Below, piece by piece: positions 36,266 through 44,583 of a stretch of DNA of 57,524 nucleotides. The DNA comes from CADCTM01 sp049671305. GTDB taxonomy: Bacteria > Cyanobacteriota > Cyanobacteriia > Cyanobacteriales > Coleofasciculaceae. The stretch is from NCBI GenBank assembly GCA_049671305.1, contig JBATUR010000046.1, positions 1 through 57,524 of the forward strand. Reading direction: 5' to 3'. The notes under the pieces are model-generated. The model was not told the DNA's origin. It did no database searches and saw only the letters and a program-made list of their open reading frames with translations. Positions within the stretch are counted from its first letter, which is position 1. Every line of letters starts with the position of its first letter. The translations under genes and the position numbers were made by a program.

Positions 36266-36879
36266 GAAGCCTCTTGCTTGAGTTGAGTGATGAACTTACA
36301 TTTCCAACATATAGAATAAAACTTTTTTAGAGTCAGTTTTTTGGAAAATTTTAAGATTTGCTTAGTATTTTGAAGATAATTAACTAAATTATTGTCGATT
36401 TGTATGTTTCAATACTATTGTCAAAATTAGTAGCAATAATCAATCAACTAAAGTTTGACCACTTGTCTTTTGACTTGAGCAAGGATTTTACTTATAATTG
36501 AATAAACTTTATTTAAGCAAATTAATTAGCATTAGCATTTAATTCATCTAAGAGAATTAGTTTAATTTTTAATTTAAAATACCAGGCTCACTAATTGGAG
36601 CTTTGTTAAAAACAATAAAAAAGAAGAAATTAATTTTTACAGAATGAAGGTCATTATTTATTAGCAATTGCGATTATCAAGTTAATAATTTTTAGAGAAA
36701 AGCTTAGATTATAATAAGTAAGTATCTAAAGTTTTTGCCAAAAGTACTCAAAAAACGAGAGTTTTTGGAATTTAACTATTTTTTCATCATATAGAAAAAT
36801 AAAATCTCAAAAAATCAATTGTCACATTGGAACTAAAAAATATCAAAGCTGTCAAAACAAATTTGAGCCGTGTCTGAGA
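36266..36879. other. AT-rich intergenic stretch upstream of cydA
   Basis: About 600 very AT-rich bases with runs such as TTTTTTGG and AATTAATTTTTA. It holds the cydA promoter region but I recognise no operator, RNA or gene here. Confidence 0.4.
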
Positions 36880-37032
36880 TCAGCCATTATGCTGGAGGAG
36901 GGCATATTCAGCCGAAGGAGAAAGACGCGGGGTGTTGAGATAGCGTTGGCACTGGCGCGCTAAAAAGCGAGTCACACTAAAATTAGCAAAAGAAAACGAT
37001 ATCGCGTCGGTTCGTACTTCATTTTGTAACAA
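36880..37032 (-). CDS. Possible small protein or gene remnant in the cydA-regulator gap
   Basis: A 50-codon frame, TTG at 37032 to TGA at 36880, with protein-like, GC-richer sequence in an otherwise AT-rich gap: VRTDAISFSFANFSVTRFLA, then RYLNTPRLSPSAEYALLQHN. An internal GTG at 36975 could start a 31-residue version. Neither start has a convincing Shine-Dalgarno, and a stop lies three codons above the TTG. The marked rise in GC exactly over the frame argues for coding ancestry. I do not recognise the family; it may be a degraded gene end. Confidence 0.3.
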   Translation of the reverse strand: MLQNEVRTDAISFSFANFSVTRFLARQCQRYLNTPRLSPSAEYALLQHNG

Positions 37033-37429
37033 AAAAGGCTAATCAGCTAACTCATCTGTTAGGCAGTGAGTAGACCAAGTAAGGGTCAAGGATTAGCTAT
37101 AGTAATGCGAATAGCACTCTTTCACTCACATCGCGGCTGAATCCATCCACTAATCACCCAGACTCCTGCCTATGAATTAAAATGACTCAATAAAAACAAA
37201 TTCGACCTAAAGCTAAATTGTCAATTTGTGCCTGCTCAGGCAAAAAGGCAGATAGCTCACAATGAATTTTGAAAGAGAGTCAGTCGAATTTAGATAACAA
37301 ATCAAACAAATTTGTGATGTACTGCTTGTCGAGACAGCTTCTCTCAAAAACTCAACCCAGACTAAAGCACGGTAAATTAAGTACCTATAAGCTGACAAGT
37401 CTGAAAGGATTGGTGGCTCTAAAAAAACG
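37033..37429. other. Upstream region of the LuxR-type regulator gene
   Basis: About 400 bases without a supported gene. AAAGGA lies about 24 bases before the regulator ATG, too far for a normal Shine-Dalgarno. A 61-codon minus-strand frame here has no protein-like character and is not called. Confidence 0.4.
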
Positions 37430-38152
37430 ATGAAAAAAATATTAGTCGTTGATGACGATAGAACTATGCGTACTGTTCTGACGCGCTACCTTGAGAACCG
37501 AGGCTACCAAGTTGAACAGGTAACTTCAGGTGCGGAAGCTTTAGTGGCAGTTACCAAAAATCCACCAGACTTAATAGTGTCGGATATCATGATGCCAGAA
37601 ATGGACGGCTTAGAATTTTGCCGTCGCTTACGTGCAACTCCTTCGGGGCAATTGATGCCATTTATCTTTTTATCAGGAAAAGGAGAATTAGAAGACCGCA
37701 TTCATGGACACTCAATGGGAGCTGATGATTATTTAACCAAACCGGTTGATCCAAGAGAACTAGTCGCCAAAATTGAGTCACAATTAGAGCGATCGCGTCG
37801 TATCCATTCAGAAATTGTGCGGTTGATGCAACTAACCATTGGCACACAACTAACTCAATTGACTGAAGAAAACCCTACGGTAAACTCATCAGAACCTGAA
37901 ACAGAGATAGTCCCACTTGACCCCTTGCCCTTAACTCCAGCAGAAGAGCGAGTCTTTTGGGAAGTAATTCAAGGGTTAACTAATAAACAAATTAGCGATC
38001 GCTTATTCATCAGCCCCCGTACCGTTCAGACCCATTTAAGTAGTATCCTCAATAAGCTGGAGTTAGAAAATCGCGCCCAACTGGTTCGATTTGCCTACGA
38101 GCAAGGATACCAACCTCTGACAGATAATATAGAGCGAGAAGTCCAAAGCTAA
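37430..38152 (+). CDS. NarL/LuxR-type response regulator
   Basis: 240 residues. Receiver at 1-120: ILVVDDDRTMR, phospho-Asp in LIVSDIMMPEMDG, Thr/Ser switch replaced by FIFLSGKGE, Lys in DDYLTKPVDP. After a Glu/Pro-rich linker, a LuxR-type helix-turn-helix occupies about 165-225 (LTPAEERVFWEVIQGLTNKQ, ISDRLFISPRTVQTHLSSIL). It would bind DNA as a phosphorylation-dependent dimer. No cognate kinase is adjacent; the closest is the kinase homologue at 39733, which lacks its own catalytic residues. Confidence 0.92.
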   Translation: MKKILVVDDDRTMRTVLTRYLENRGYQVEQVTSGAEALVAVTKNPPDLIVSDIMMPEMDGLEFCRRLRATPSGQLMPFIFLSGKGELEDRIHGHSMGADDYLTKPVDPRELVAKIESQLERSRRIHSEIVRLMQLTIGTQLTQLTEENPTVNSSEPETEIVPLDPLPLTPAEERVFWEVIQGLTNKQISDRLFISPRTVQTHLSSILNKLELENRAQLVRFAYEQGYQPLTDNIEREVQS

Positions 38153-38192
38153 ATGGCAAAAACTTAATTTAACAAATAAATTATTGCCAGCG

Positions 38193-38220
38193 ACCAATGA
38201 TCACCAATGACCAATGACCA
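38193..38220. repeat. Short tandem repeat ACCAATGA covering the rfaE2 start codon
   Basis: ACCAATGATC ACCAATGACC AATGACCA: the octamer ACCAATGA and its offset form recur three to four times. The ATG of rfaE2 at 38214 lies inside the last unit. Such short tandem repeats are frequent in filamentous cyanobacteria. Confidence 0.7.
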
Positions 38221-38705
38221 TTTATAGTTTGAGTGAGCTAAAACTTGCGATCGCCCAAAACCCAGAATATTGGCGACCATTAGTCTTTACCAACGGTTGC
38301 TTTGACTTACTGCACGCGGGTCATGTTAGGTATCTCAAAATGGCTAAAAGCTTCGGCAAAGCACTCGTTGTCGGCTTAAATAGCGACCGCTCAGTCAACC
38401 AAATCAAACCCAACCAACCAGGATACCCAAACCGTCCCCTAGTACCCGAAAGCCAAAGAGCCGAAGTTCTCGACAGTCTCAAAGCCGTAGATGCTATCGT
38501 AATTTTTAAGGAAACCACAGCCACTGGTTTAATCAAAGCCCTAGAGCCAGACATTTATGTAAAAGGAGGCGACTACAGCCAAGCCACACTACCAGAAGCA
38601 CCCGCCGTCCACTCCTACGGTGGCAGAATCGAACTAGTGCAAGTAGAAGTACCAACCTCAACCACAGCACTAATTAGCCGCATCCTGCAAGCTGGAAACC
38701 ACTAA
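38214..38705 (+). CDS. rfaE2: D-glycero-beta-D-manno-heptose 1-phosphate adenylyltransferase-like
   Basis: 163 residues, a single nucleotidyltransferase domain. The HxGH motif is FTNGCFDLLHAGHVRYL, with VVGLNSDRSVNQIK, RPLVPESQRAEVLDSLKAVD and PDIYVKGGDYSQATLPEA as in the C-terminal half of E. coli HldE. It would activate heptose-1-phosphate for surface glycans. No hldA kinase partner is next to it. The ATG lies within a short tandem repeat and no Shine-Dalgarno is visible, so the true start is uncertain, but conserved sequence begins within 10 residues. Confidence 0.88.
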   Translation: MTIYSLSELKLAIAQNPEYWRPLVFTNGCFDLLHAGHVRYLKMAKSFGKALVVGLNSDRSVNQIKPNQPGYPNRPLVPESQRAEVLDSLKAVDAIVIFKETTATGLIKALEPDIYVKGGDYSQATLPEAPAVHSYGGRIELVQVEVPTSTTALISRILQAGNH

Positions 38706-38797
38706 CAACTCAGGTTATCTTTCCTTTGTGTTTTGGCTACTGTCTCCCCTGCAACTTAAGATAAATTACTGCCGCAACCTCTTTTCTTCGCTGCTTC

Positions 38798-39517
38798 ATG
38801 ACAGACCCAACAACAGCCCCAGTAACCGATTCCAGCCAAATTGACGAACTAACACGTCAGTTGCTCTCAAGTACCGAAAAAAAACAACTTCAAACTATAC
38901 CAGAACTCGTCGCCATCGGTGAAACTGGTTTAGAAGTTCTGAGCAATTACTTAAAACAAACAACTCCTGCCAATATCGTCACAGGAGCGGTCTACCAGGC
39001 TCTGTATGACGCCAATACCGACAAAACTAAAGAATTTCTGCAAAACCACTTTCCCACAGGCATCGTCCCTCTGCAATCAGAACAAGGTCTTGACTATACA
39101 AGCTTGCAACAACTACTAGTCAAACGAGACTTTGAGAGCGCCGATCGTCTAACCTTAGAAAAACTCTGTGAATTAGCAGGACGCGCCGACCAAGAGAAAA
39201 AATGGCTCTACTTCTCAGAAGTCGAAAAATTTCCCATTACAGACCTGCAAACCATTAATAACTTGTGGTTTATTCACTCCCAAGGCAAATTTGGCTTTTC
39301 TGTACAGCGTGAACTTTGGCTTTCCTTGAGCAAAAACTGGGAAAAGCTCTGGCACCTAATTGGCTGGAAGACAGGCAGCAACTGGACTCGCTACCCCCAG
39401 GAGTTTACCTGGACAATGGATGCCCCCAAAGGTCATCTACCCTTGTCTAATCAACTACGGGGGGTGAGGGTGATTGCCTCTTTACTTTCTCACCCAGCTT
39501 GGACAAACTCAAAGTAA
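38798..39517 (+). CDS. gun4: GUN4, regulator of Mg-chelatase
   Basis: 239 residues. An N-terminal helical bundle (1-85) precedes the GUN4 core: LDYTSLQQLLVKRDFESADR, LTLEKLCELAGR, FPITDLQTINNLWFIHSQGK, FGFSVQRELWLSL and NWTRYPQEFTWTMDAPKGHL. GUN4 binds protoporphyrin IX and Mg-protoporphyrin and stimulates ChlH of Mg-chelatase. The N-terminal extension is typical of cyanobacterial GUN4. It is a single gene. Confidence 0.94.
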   Translation: MTDPTTAPVTDSSQIDELTRQLLSSTEKKQLQTIPELVAIGETGLEVLSNYLKQTTPANIVTGAVYQALYDANTDKTKEFLQNHFPTGIVPLQSEQGLDYTSLQQLLVKRDFESADRLTLEKLCELAGRADQEKKWLYFSEVEKFPITDLQTINNLWFIHSQGKFGFSVQRELWLSLSKNWEKLWHLIGWKTGSNWTRYPQEFTWTMDAPKGHLPLSNQLRGVRVIASLLSHPAWTNSK

Positions 39518-39732
39518 AGTAAAAGCTTAGAGACACTCTTTCTCAGGTTTGGCTAAGATGTCACCAAACTAAAAGAGATTACAATTGTGACTCTGGGATT
39601 AAAACTCTTATTGCCACAACTCTGGGTAATTTGGTTCTAGGTATTTACAAGGAACTTTAGTCATGGCGGATAACGGTTCAGTCCTACTGAAGTCCGTGAT
39701 AAAAGCAGTATGTCATGGGGGAGGGCGTTGTG

Positions 39733-41220
39733 ATGACTAACCCAGAAAATAGACTTTTTTGTCGCTTAGATGGTTTGGCATTTGCCGCACGAGAACAACG
39801 ACGGCTAGAAGCGCTCAAGGATTTGGGTTTACTAGAAGCAAGTACTATACCAGTTTTTGACGAGGCAACTCAGATTGCTGCTCGATTTTTGGATGCACCG
39901 ATTTGCTTTTTGGGTTTAATGACACAAAATGAGTTGCTGCTAAAATCAGCGGTTGGTTTATCCACAGTTGGTTTAATGAACCCCTTGGCACAGTCGCGTC
40001 AAATTCCGCGCGTTGAGTCGTTTTGTACTTATGTTGTCGATAGTCATCAAGCTTTGGCAATTCACGATACCGCCAGTAATTCCCTGTTTGCCAGTAGTTT
40101 AATAGTTGGACATTATGGCATTCGTGCTTACTTGGGCGCACCACTGTTAACGGCAGACGGTGAGTGCTTGGGGACGTTGGTGGTTATGGATTTGGTACCG
40201 CGTAATTTTACTAGCAAAGACTTGGAATTTTTGGCAATTACAGCCCGTTGGAGTTTGAGCGAATTTGAACGCGATCGCCTTTTAAAATCTGAACAGACAA
40301 CTTCTGTGCTGCGGCTACCTCAAGCTGAGGTGCCACAAAATCAACAGCCGCCAGAATTGTCTAATTCTATGGTTGAAACCAATTCCATTAAAGTTAAACT
40401 ACTCAGCCAGCTAACTCAGGAACTCCGCACACCCCTAACCTCAGTAATGGGCATGGCAAGTGTTTTAGGGCGTCAAGTTTATGGTCCACTCACTAGCAAA
40501 CAAAAAGAATATATAGAAATTATCCATAGTAGCGGGCAACATTTGGTAACTTTAGTTGAAGAAATTGTTGCCCTTGGTATTTTGGATGAAACCAGCAAAA
40601 AACTACATTTAACTTCTGTTGATATCGAAATGCTTTGTCAACAGGCAATGAATAACCTGTCTGAAATGGCTAAAGCTAGACAGCAAAAAATCCGTTTAAC
40701 TGTAGAACCTGGTAGTAGAATTTGGCTGATGGATCGAGAGAAGGTGCGGCAAATGCTGTATTACTTAGTCTTTAGCATTATTCATGCGGCTGAGGCTGGC
40801 GGCGAAGTTCGTATTCATGTTTCTCGTAAAAGCAAAAAGCTCAAAATTGCCGTTTGGGTTTCTCACCCTTGGTTGGGAGAAGGTATTCCTCCGGTTTATG
40901 GAGGTGTTGTGGCGTCTTCTCTGCCTGTGCCGAGTCTAAATGAGTCTGAGCTAGAAGATGCCACCAGTTTTGGTAAGGTTGATCTGCCGTCGTCAAATCA
41001 AATGATTTCGGGTGCTTCGATTTTGGCAGCTTTTACTTTAACCCAGGAATTAATTAAAACGCCGACGGATGAAGATTCTCGCGAAAGTTTGGGGCTACTT
41101 TTGAGTTGTCATTTGGCAGAGTTGCACAAAGGACAAATTTCTGTTCAAGGTTCCTTGGAATCAGGCTATCGTTATGTGGCTAGTCTGCCTGAGTTGGATT
41201 TAACAGTTGGTCTTGAATAA
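39733..41220 (+). CDS. GAF-domain histidine-kinase homologue lacking catalytic residues (pseudokinase)
   Basis: 495 residues from the ATG at 39733, chosen because GGGGGAGGG sits 7 bases upstream; an ATG 18 bases earlier lacks such a site. A GAF domain covers about 25-200 (FDEATQIAARFLDAPICFLG, YGIRAYLGAPLLTADGECLG). The dimerisation helix keeps LTQELRTPLTSVMG but with Gln for the phospho-acceptor His. The ATPase region has LVFSIIHAAEAGG where an N-box Asn is expected, no DxGxGI, and no GTGLGL. The fold is retained to the end (LAELHKGQISVQGSLESGYR). It likely senses via GAF and regulates a partner kinase without phosphotransfer. Confidence 0.8.
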   Translation: MTNPENRLFCRLDGLAFAAREQRRLEALKDLGLLEASTIPVFDEATQIAARFLDAPICFLGLMTQNELLLKSAVGLSTVGLMNPLAQSRQIPRVESFCTYVVDSHQALAIHDTASNSLFASSLIVGHYGIRAYLGAPLLTADGECLGTLVVMDLVPRNFTSKDLEFLAITARWSLSEFERDRLLKSEQTTSVLRLPQAEVPQNQQPPELSNSMVETNSIKVKLLSQLTQELRTPLTSVMGMASVLGRQVYGPLTSKQKEYIEIIHSSGQHLVTLVEEIVALGILDETSKKLHLTSVDIEMLCQQAMNNLSEMAKARQQKIRLTVEPGSRIWLMDREKVRQMLYYLVFSIIHAAEAGGEVRIHVSRKSKKLKIAVWVSHPWLGEGIPPVYGGVVASSLPVPSLNESELEDATSFGKVDLPSSNQMISGASILAAFTLTQELIKTPTDEDSRESLGLLLSCHLAELHKGQISVQGSLESGYRYVASLPELDLTVGLE

Positions 41221-41384
41221 GCTGCCCATTTTTTGCCGAAAGGTTGTAGTCTAGAATCCAGAATTAATTGATATTCCTCGTATTCAGTAGTTAATAATTT
41301 TTACACTACCTTCTAAATTTTGATTATTAATTGTTTTTTATTGCTCATTAACTGCTACAACCAACCTCACACCAAAAATCATCT

Positions 41385-42791
41385 ATGAATTCAGTTTGGC
41401 AACTTTTTACGTTATCGAATTTACGCATACATCAATGGCGCGGTGCTAGCTATTTGTATCGGTTGGTAGGCTCGCTTCAAGCTTGGCGGCGGGGCAGTTG
41501 GCTGATGCAGTGGGGTGAAGTTATTGGGGCAGTTTTGGTGGCGCTGGTGTTGGTGCTGACGCCGTTTGTTTCTAATAGTTTGGTAGCTGTATTGTTGGTT
41601 GCAGGTGGTGCATTTTGGGTGTTGTTGACGCTATCAGATGAAACGGTTTATCCTCAAGGGTTGCCTCTCAAGGTGACGCCAATTCATTTGTTGGTTTTAC
41701 TTTATTTTGGTGTTTCGACGGTGGCAACTGCCCTCTCGCCGGTTAAGTCGGCGGCGGCGACGGGTTTGGGGAAGCTGGCGCTATATTTGTTGTTTTTTGC
41801 GTTAATGGCGCGGGTTTTGCGATCGCCTCGCCTTCGTTCTGTAATCATTACTTTATTCCTGCTTGTCTCTCTGTTTGTCAGTGCTTATGGCGTGCGGCAG
41901 TGGTTTTTTGGTCCGGAGGCACTGGCAACTTGGGTTGATCCAACTTCGCCTTTATCGAAAACGCCGCGTGTTTATAGCTTTTTAGGCAACCCGAATTTAT
42001 TGGCATCTTATCTATTACCTGCGATCGCTTTATCTTTTGTGGCTTTCTTTGCTTGGCGTGGTTGGGGACCGAAAGCCTTGGCACTAACCATGTTGTTTGT
42101 CAATAGTTATTGTTTATTTAGAACAGGCAGTTTGGGCGGTTGGATTGGTTTGGGCGGCGTAGCGATTAGCTTAAGCGTGTTGCTGTGGTATTGGTGGATT
42201 AATTATTTACCTGCCTTTTGGCGCAAATGGTTATTACCGTTGGTGTTTGGCAGTATGGCGGGGTTGTTGCTGTTGGCAATTGGCTTAGATGAGGGGGTAC
42301 GCTTGCGGGTTTTCCGTTTGTTTGTGGGGCGAGGAGATAGTAGCAACAACTTTCGCATTAATGTTTGGACATCAGTTGTGGAGATGATTAAAGACCGCCC
42401 CATTCTCGGCATAGGACCTGGAAATTCAGCTTTTAATAAAGTTTATCCCCAATATATGCGACCCCGCTTTAGTGCCTTGAGTGCTTATTCAGTTCTCTTG
42501 GAAGTGGCTGTAGAAACCGGTCTGATTGGCTTTTGTTGCTTCTTCTGGCTGCTGATTGTGACGTTTAACCAAGGGATACAGCAATTGGGGCGTTTGCGGT
42601 TAGCGGGCAACCAGGAGGGCTTTTGGTTAATTGGCGCGATCGCTTCTATGACTGGTATACTAGCTCACGGTTTTGTTGATACAGTTTGGTATCGCCCGGA
42701 AGTGAATACGCTTTGGTGGTTAATGGTGGCAATTGTTGCAAGTTATTACACGCCGCCTAACGCTGACACCACAACGGAGGTAGCTGACTAA
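41385..42791 (+). CDS. ictB: IctB, O-antigen ligase-like membrane protein linked to inorganic carbon
   Basis: 468 residues with about ten to eleven transmembrane helices. The N-terminus (MNSVWQLFTLSNLRIHQWRG, then LYRLVGSLQAWRRGSWLMQW) and the following hydrophobic run match Synechococcus IctB. The Wzy_C/O-antigen-ligase region is FLGNPNLLASYLLPAIAL and DRPILGIGPGNSAFNKVYPQ. IctB was originally implicated in bicarbonate accumulation; its fold is that of polysaccharide ligases, and its biochemical role is unsettled. The end overlaps convergent smpB by 4 bases. Confidence 0.9.
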   Translation: MNSVWQLFTLSNLRIHQWRGASYLYRLVGSLQAWRRGSWLMQWGEVIGAVLVALVLVLTPFVSNSLVAVLLVAGGAFWVLLTLSDETVYPQGLPLKVTPIHLLVLLYFGVSTVATALSPVKSAAATGLGKLALYLLFFALMARVLRSPRLRSVIITLFLLVSLFVSAYGVRQWFFGPEALATWVDPTSPLSKTPRVYSFLGNPNLLASYLLPAIALSFVAFFAWRGWGPKALALTMLFVNSYCLFRTGSLGGWIGLGGVAISLSVLLWYWWINYLPAFWRKWLLPLVFGSMAGLLLLAIGLDEGVRLRVFRLFVGRGDSSNNFRINVWTSVVEMIKDRPILGIGPGNSAFNKVYPQYMRPRFSALSAYSVLLEVAVETGLIGFCCFFWLLIVTFNQGIQQLGRLRLAGNQEGFWLIGAIASMTGILAHGFVDTVWYRPEVNTLWWLMVAIVASYYTPPNADTTTEVAD

Positions 42792-43258
42792 TCATAACGC
42801 TTAGTTGCCCGTGCCATATCGCGCTTATCTTCACGTTCTTTGATGCTTTGGCGCTTGTCGTGAAGCTTTTTACCTTTACCTAAAGCGATCGTGATTTTAA
42901 CGAAACCACGCTTAAAATACATCTTTAAAGGTACAAGCGTTAAGCCCTCTTGTTCAACTTTACCAATCAGTTTACGAATTTCTTTTTTGTGCAACAACAG
43001 GCGGCGGGTGCGGCGTGGGTCATGATTAAAGAAAGCGCTACTTTGTTCGTAGGGTGAGATATGCATATTTAGCAACCAAGCTTCACCATTGCGAATTAAA
43101 GCATAGCCATCACGCAGATTTGCCTTGCCTTCACGAATTGACTTAACTTCTGTGCCTTTTAACTCAACTCCCGCCTCATACGTTTCTAAAATTTCATAAC
43201 GGAAACGCGCTTGTCGGTTGTCAGCAACAATTTTGATACTTTCATTTTTTTCACTCAT
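42788..43258 (-). CDS. smpB: SsrA-binding protein SmpB
   Basis: 156 residues, full-length oligonucleotide-binding barrel with a basic tail. Blocks: IKIVADNRQARFRYEILETY, GVELKGTEVKSIREGKANLR, WLLNMHISPYEQSS, NHDPRRTRRLLLHKKEI and the C-terminal GKGKKLHDKRQSIKERE. It carries tmRNA to stalled ribosomes. The ssrA gene is not in this window. It lies 72 bases downstream of the mycosporine cluster on the same strand and may have its own promoter. Confidence 0.96.
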   Translation of the reverse strand: MSEKNESIKIVADNRQARFRYEILETYEAGVELKGTEVKSIREGKANLRDGYALIRNGEAWLLNMHISPYEQSSAFFNHDPRRTRRLLLHKKEIRKLIGKVEQEGLTLVPLKMYFKRGFVKITIALGKGKKLHDKRQSIKEREDKRDMARATKRYD

Positions 43259-43330
43259 ATCAACAAATTTAACGCTTTGATGCCAGGAATAGCGATTATA
43301 TAAGCAATTCCCCGTGTTTGTGGTGCTGTG

Positions 43331-44482
43331 TTACAACCTTTTAACCCCAGGCAGTGACTTTGAGGTATTGGGTTGAATCTGCGGTTCTTGATTCTTCCAG
43401 ATTACCTGAAATGCTGGTGAAATGGCTAAGGCGTGGAGTCGATGATACCAGCCATAAGCGATAAATTCTTCTGATTCGGTTGAGGTTTGCAGAAAATTTG
43501 TACCATACATTCCGGTTTTTTCACTACCTTGCACAATAAAATCATCAGGATTTATCGGTTTATAATCACCATCAATGCGGTCAGAAACATAGCAATATAA
43601 AGACGAATTAGTAACTCGTTTATGCTTATTTTTTTGCAGCCATTGAGGATTCATTAACATTTTAAAGCAGGAGTAAAATAAATAATATTTGTTATTTTTA
43701 TAAATAACTTGTGGTCGTTCCAAGTGGTAATAGGGCCAGTCTTCGACATCATTATCAGGGGTTATGACTGGCGGTAGCAACTTATATGGACCCGCTATTT
43801 GGGAAGCGACGGCTAAAGCGATACATCCTTGAAAGTTACCAGATACTTGAGAACTAGCACAGATGAACATATAATAATTGCCCGTATGCTCATCTTTAAA
43901 AACATAAGGATCGCGCCAGTGAAAATGTCCAGTCCAATCGCTTCTGCCATACCAATGATTATCAGCTTCTGGTACTAATAAAGGATGATTAGATGAACGG
44001 GTAAAATTAATTCCATCAGTAGATGTTGCTAAACCAATTGCTTCATTTTTTAGATGTGGTAATTCTTTACCACCTGCTGAATAAAAGAGATAATAAATAC
44101 CATTTTCTTGATAAGTACAACCTGCACAAATTCGCCCTGACTCCCAATCATTTGCCGAATTAGGTTCTAGAAGAATACCTAAATCTTGCCAGTTTTCTAA
44201 ATCTTGAGAAATTGCTCCACAGATACTGCTAATTGTCCACCAAGGGGTTTGTCCTTCTAACCCTTTTAAGTAATAAAGACGGTAAATATCGCCATCTTTT
44301 AGTAGCCACGGGTCCCAAATCATTGGTTCATTTTGGCGTGAGCGGCGTAAGATGTTTGTGAGTGTTTGGCTAAGTCTTAATTTACCTCGGTCGATGATGT
44401 TAACTTTTGCTGAATCATGATATTCAGTTGGAAGTGGCTCAAGATAGGTAATAACTTTTTGTTGTAGAGAGTTGAGTTTCAT
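43331..44482 (-). CDS. GH32/GH68-like (clan GH-J) five-bladed beta-propeller protein, last gene of mycosporine cluster
   Basis: 383 residues. Repeating propeller blades such as YYLFYSAGG, AIGLATSTDGINF, YYMFICASS and YYLFYSC. The three acidic residues of clan GH-J are all in the right order and context: Asp57 (MIWDPWLLKDGD, nucleophile), Asp191 (HWRDPYVFKD, RDP motif) and Glu255 (LERPQVIYKN, acid/base). GH32/GH68 enzymes hydrolyse or transfer fructosyl units, often from sucrose; GH43/GH130 are more distant alternatives. There is no signal peptide, so it should be cytosolic. It lies 102 bases after the methyltransferase-like gene, same strand. A role in adding or removing a sugar from a mycosporine is inferred from position only. 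Confidence 0.65.
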   Translation of the reverse strand: MKLNSLQQKVITYLEPLPTEYHDSAKVNIIDRGKLRLSQTLTNILRRSRQNEPMIWDPWLLKDGDIYRLYYLKGLEGQTPWWTISSICGAISQDLENWQDLGILLEPNSANDWESGRICAGCTYQENGIYYLFYSAGGKELPHLKNEAIGLATSTDGINFTRSSNHPLLVPEADNHWYGRSDWTGHFHWRDPYVFKDEHTGNYYMFICASSQVSGNFQGCIALAVASQIAGPYKLLPPVITPDNDVEDWPYYHLERPQVIYKNNKYYLFYSCFKMLMNPQWLQKNKHKRVTNSSLYCYVSDRIDGDYKPINPDDFIVQGSEKTGMYGTNFLQTSTESEEFIAYGWYHRLHALAISPAFQVIWKNQEPQIQPNTSKSLPGVKRL

Positions 44483-44583
44483 TTGTGATGTTTAAAGGAC
44501 TATAATTTGGCATACATACTTATTTGAAAGAACCAAAAATCCCAGCAATACTTGTTATGAGGCTGCCAAAGTATATTCGTTGT

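Noticed and set aside
36894..36950. GCCGAAGGAGAAA segment resembling a glycine-riboswitch core
   Set aside because: The conserved downstream strand (TCTCAGG...GGACAG type) is missing, and the same bases read as a protein-like frame on the other strand.
37213..37398. 61-codon minus-strand frame before the LuxR-type regulator
   Set aside because: Cys/Ser/Leu-rich low-complexity translation without start signals; overlaps the probable promoter region.
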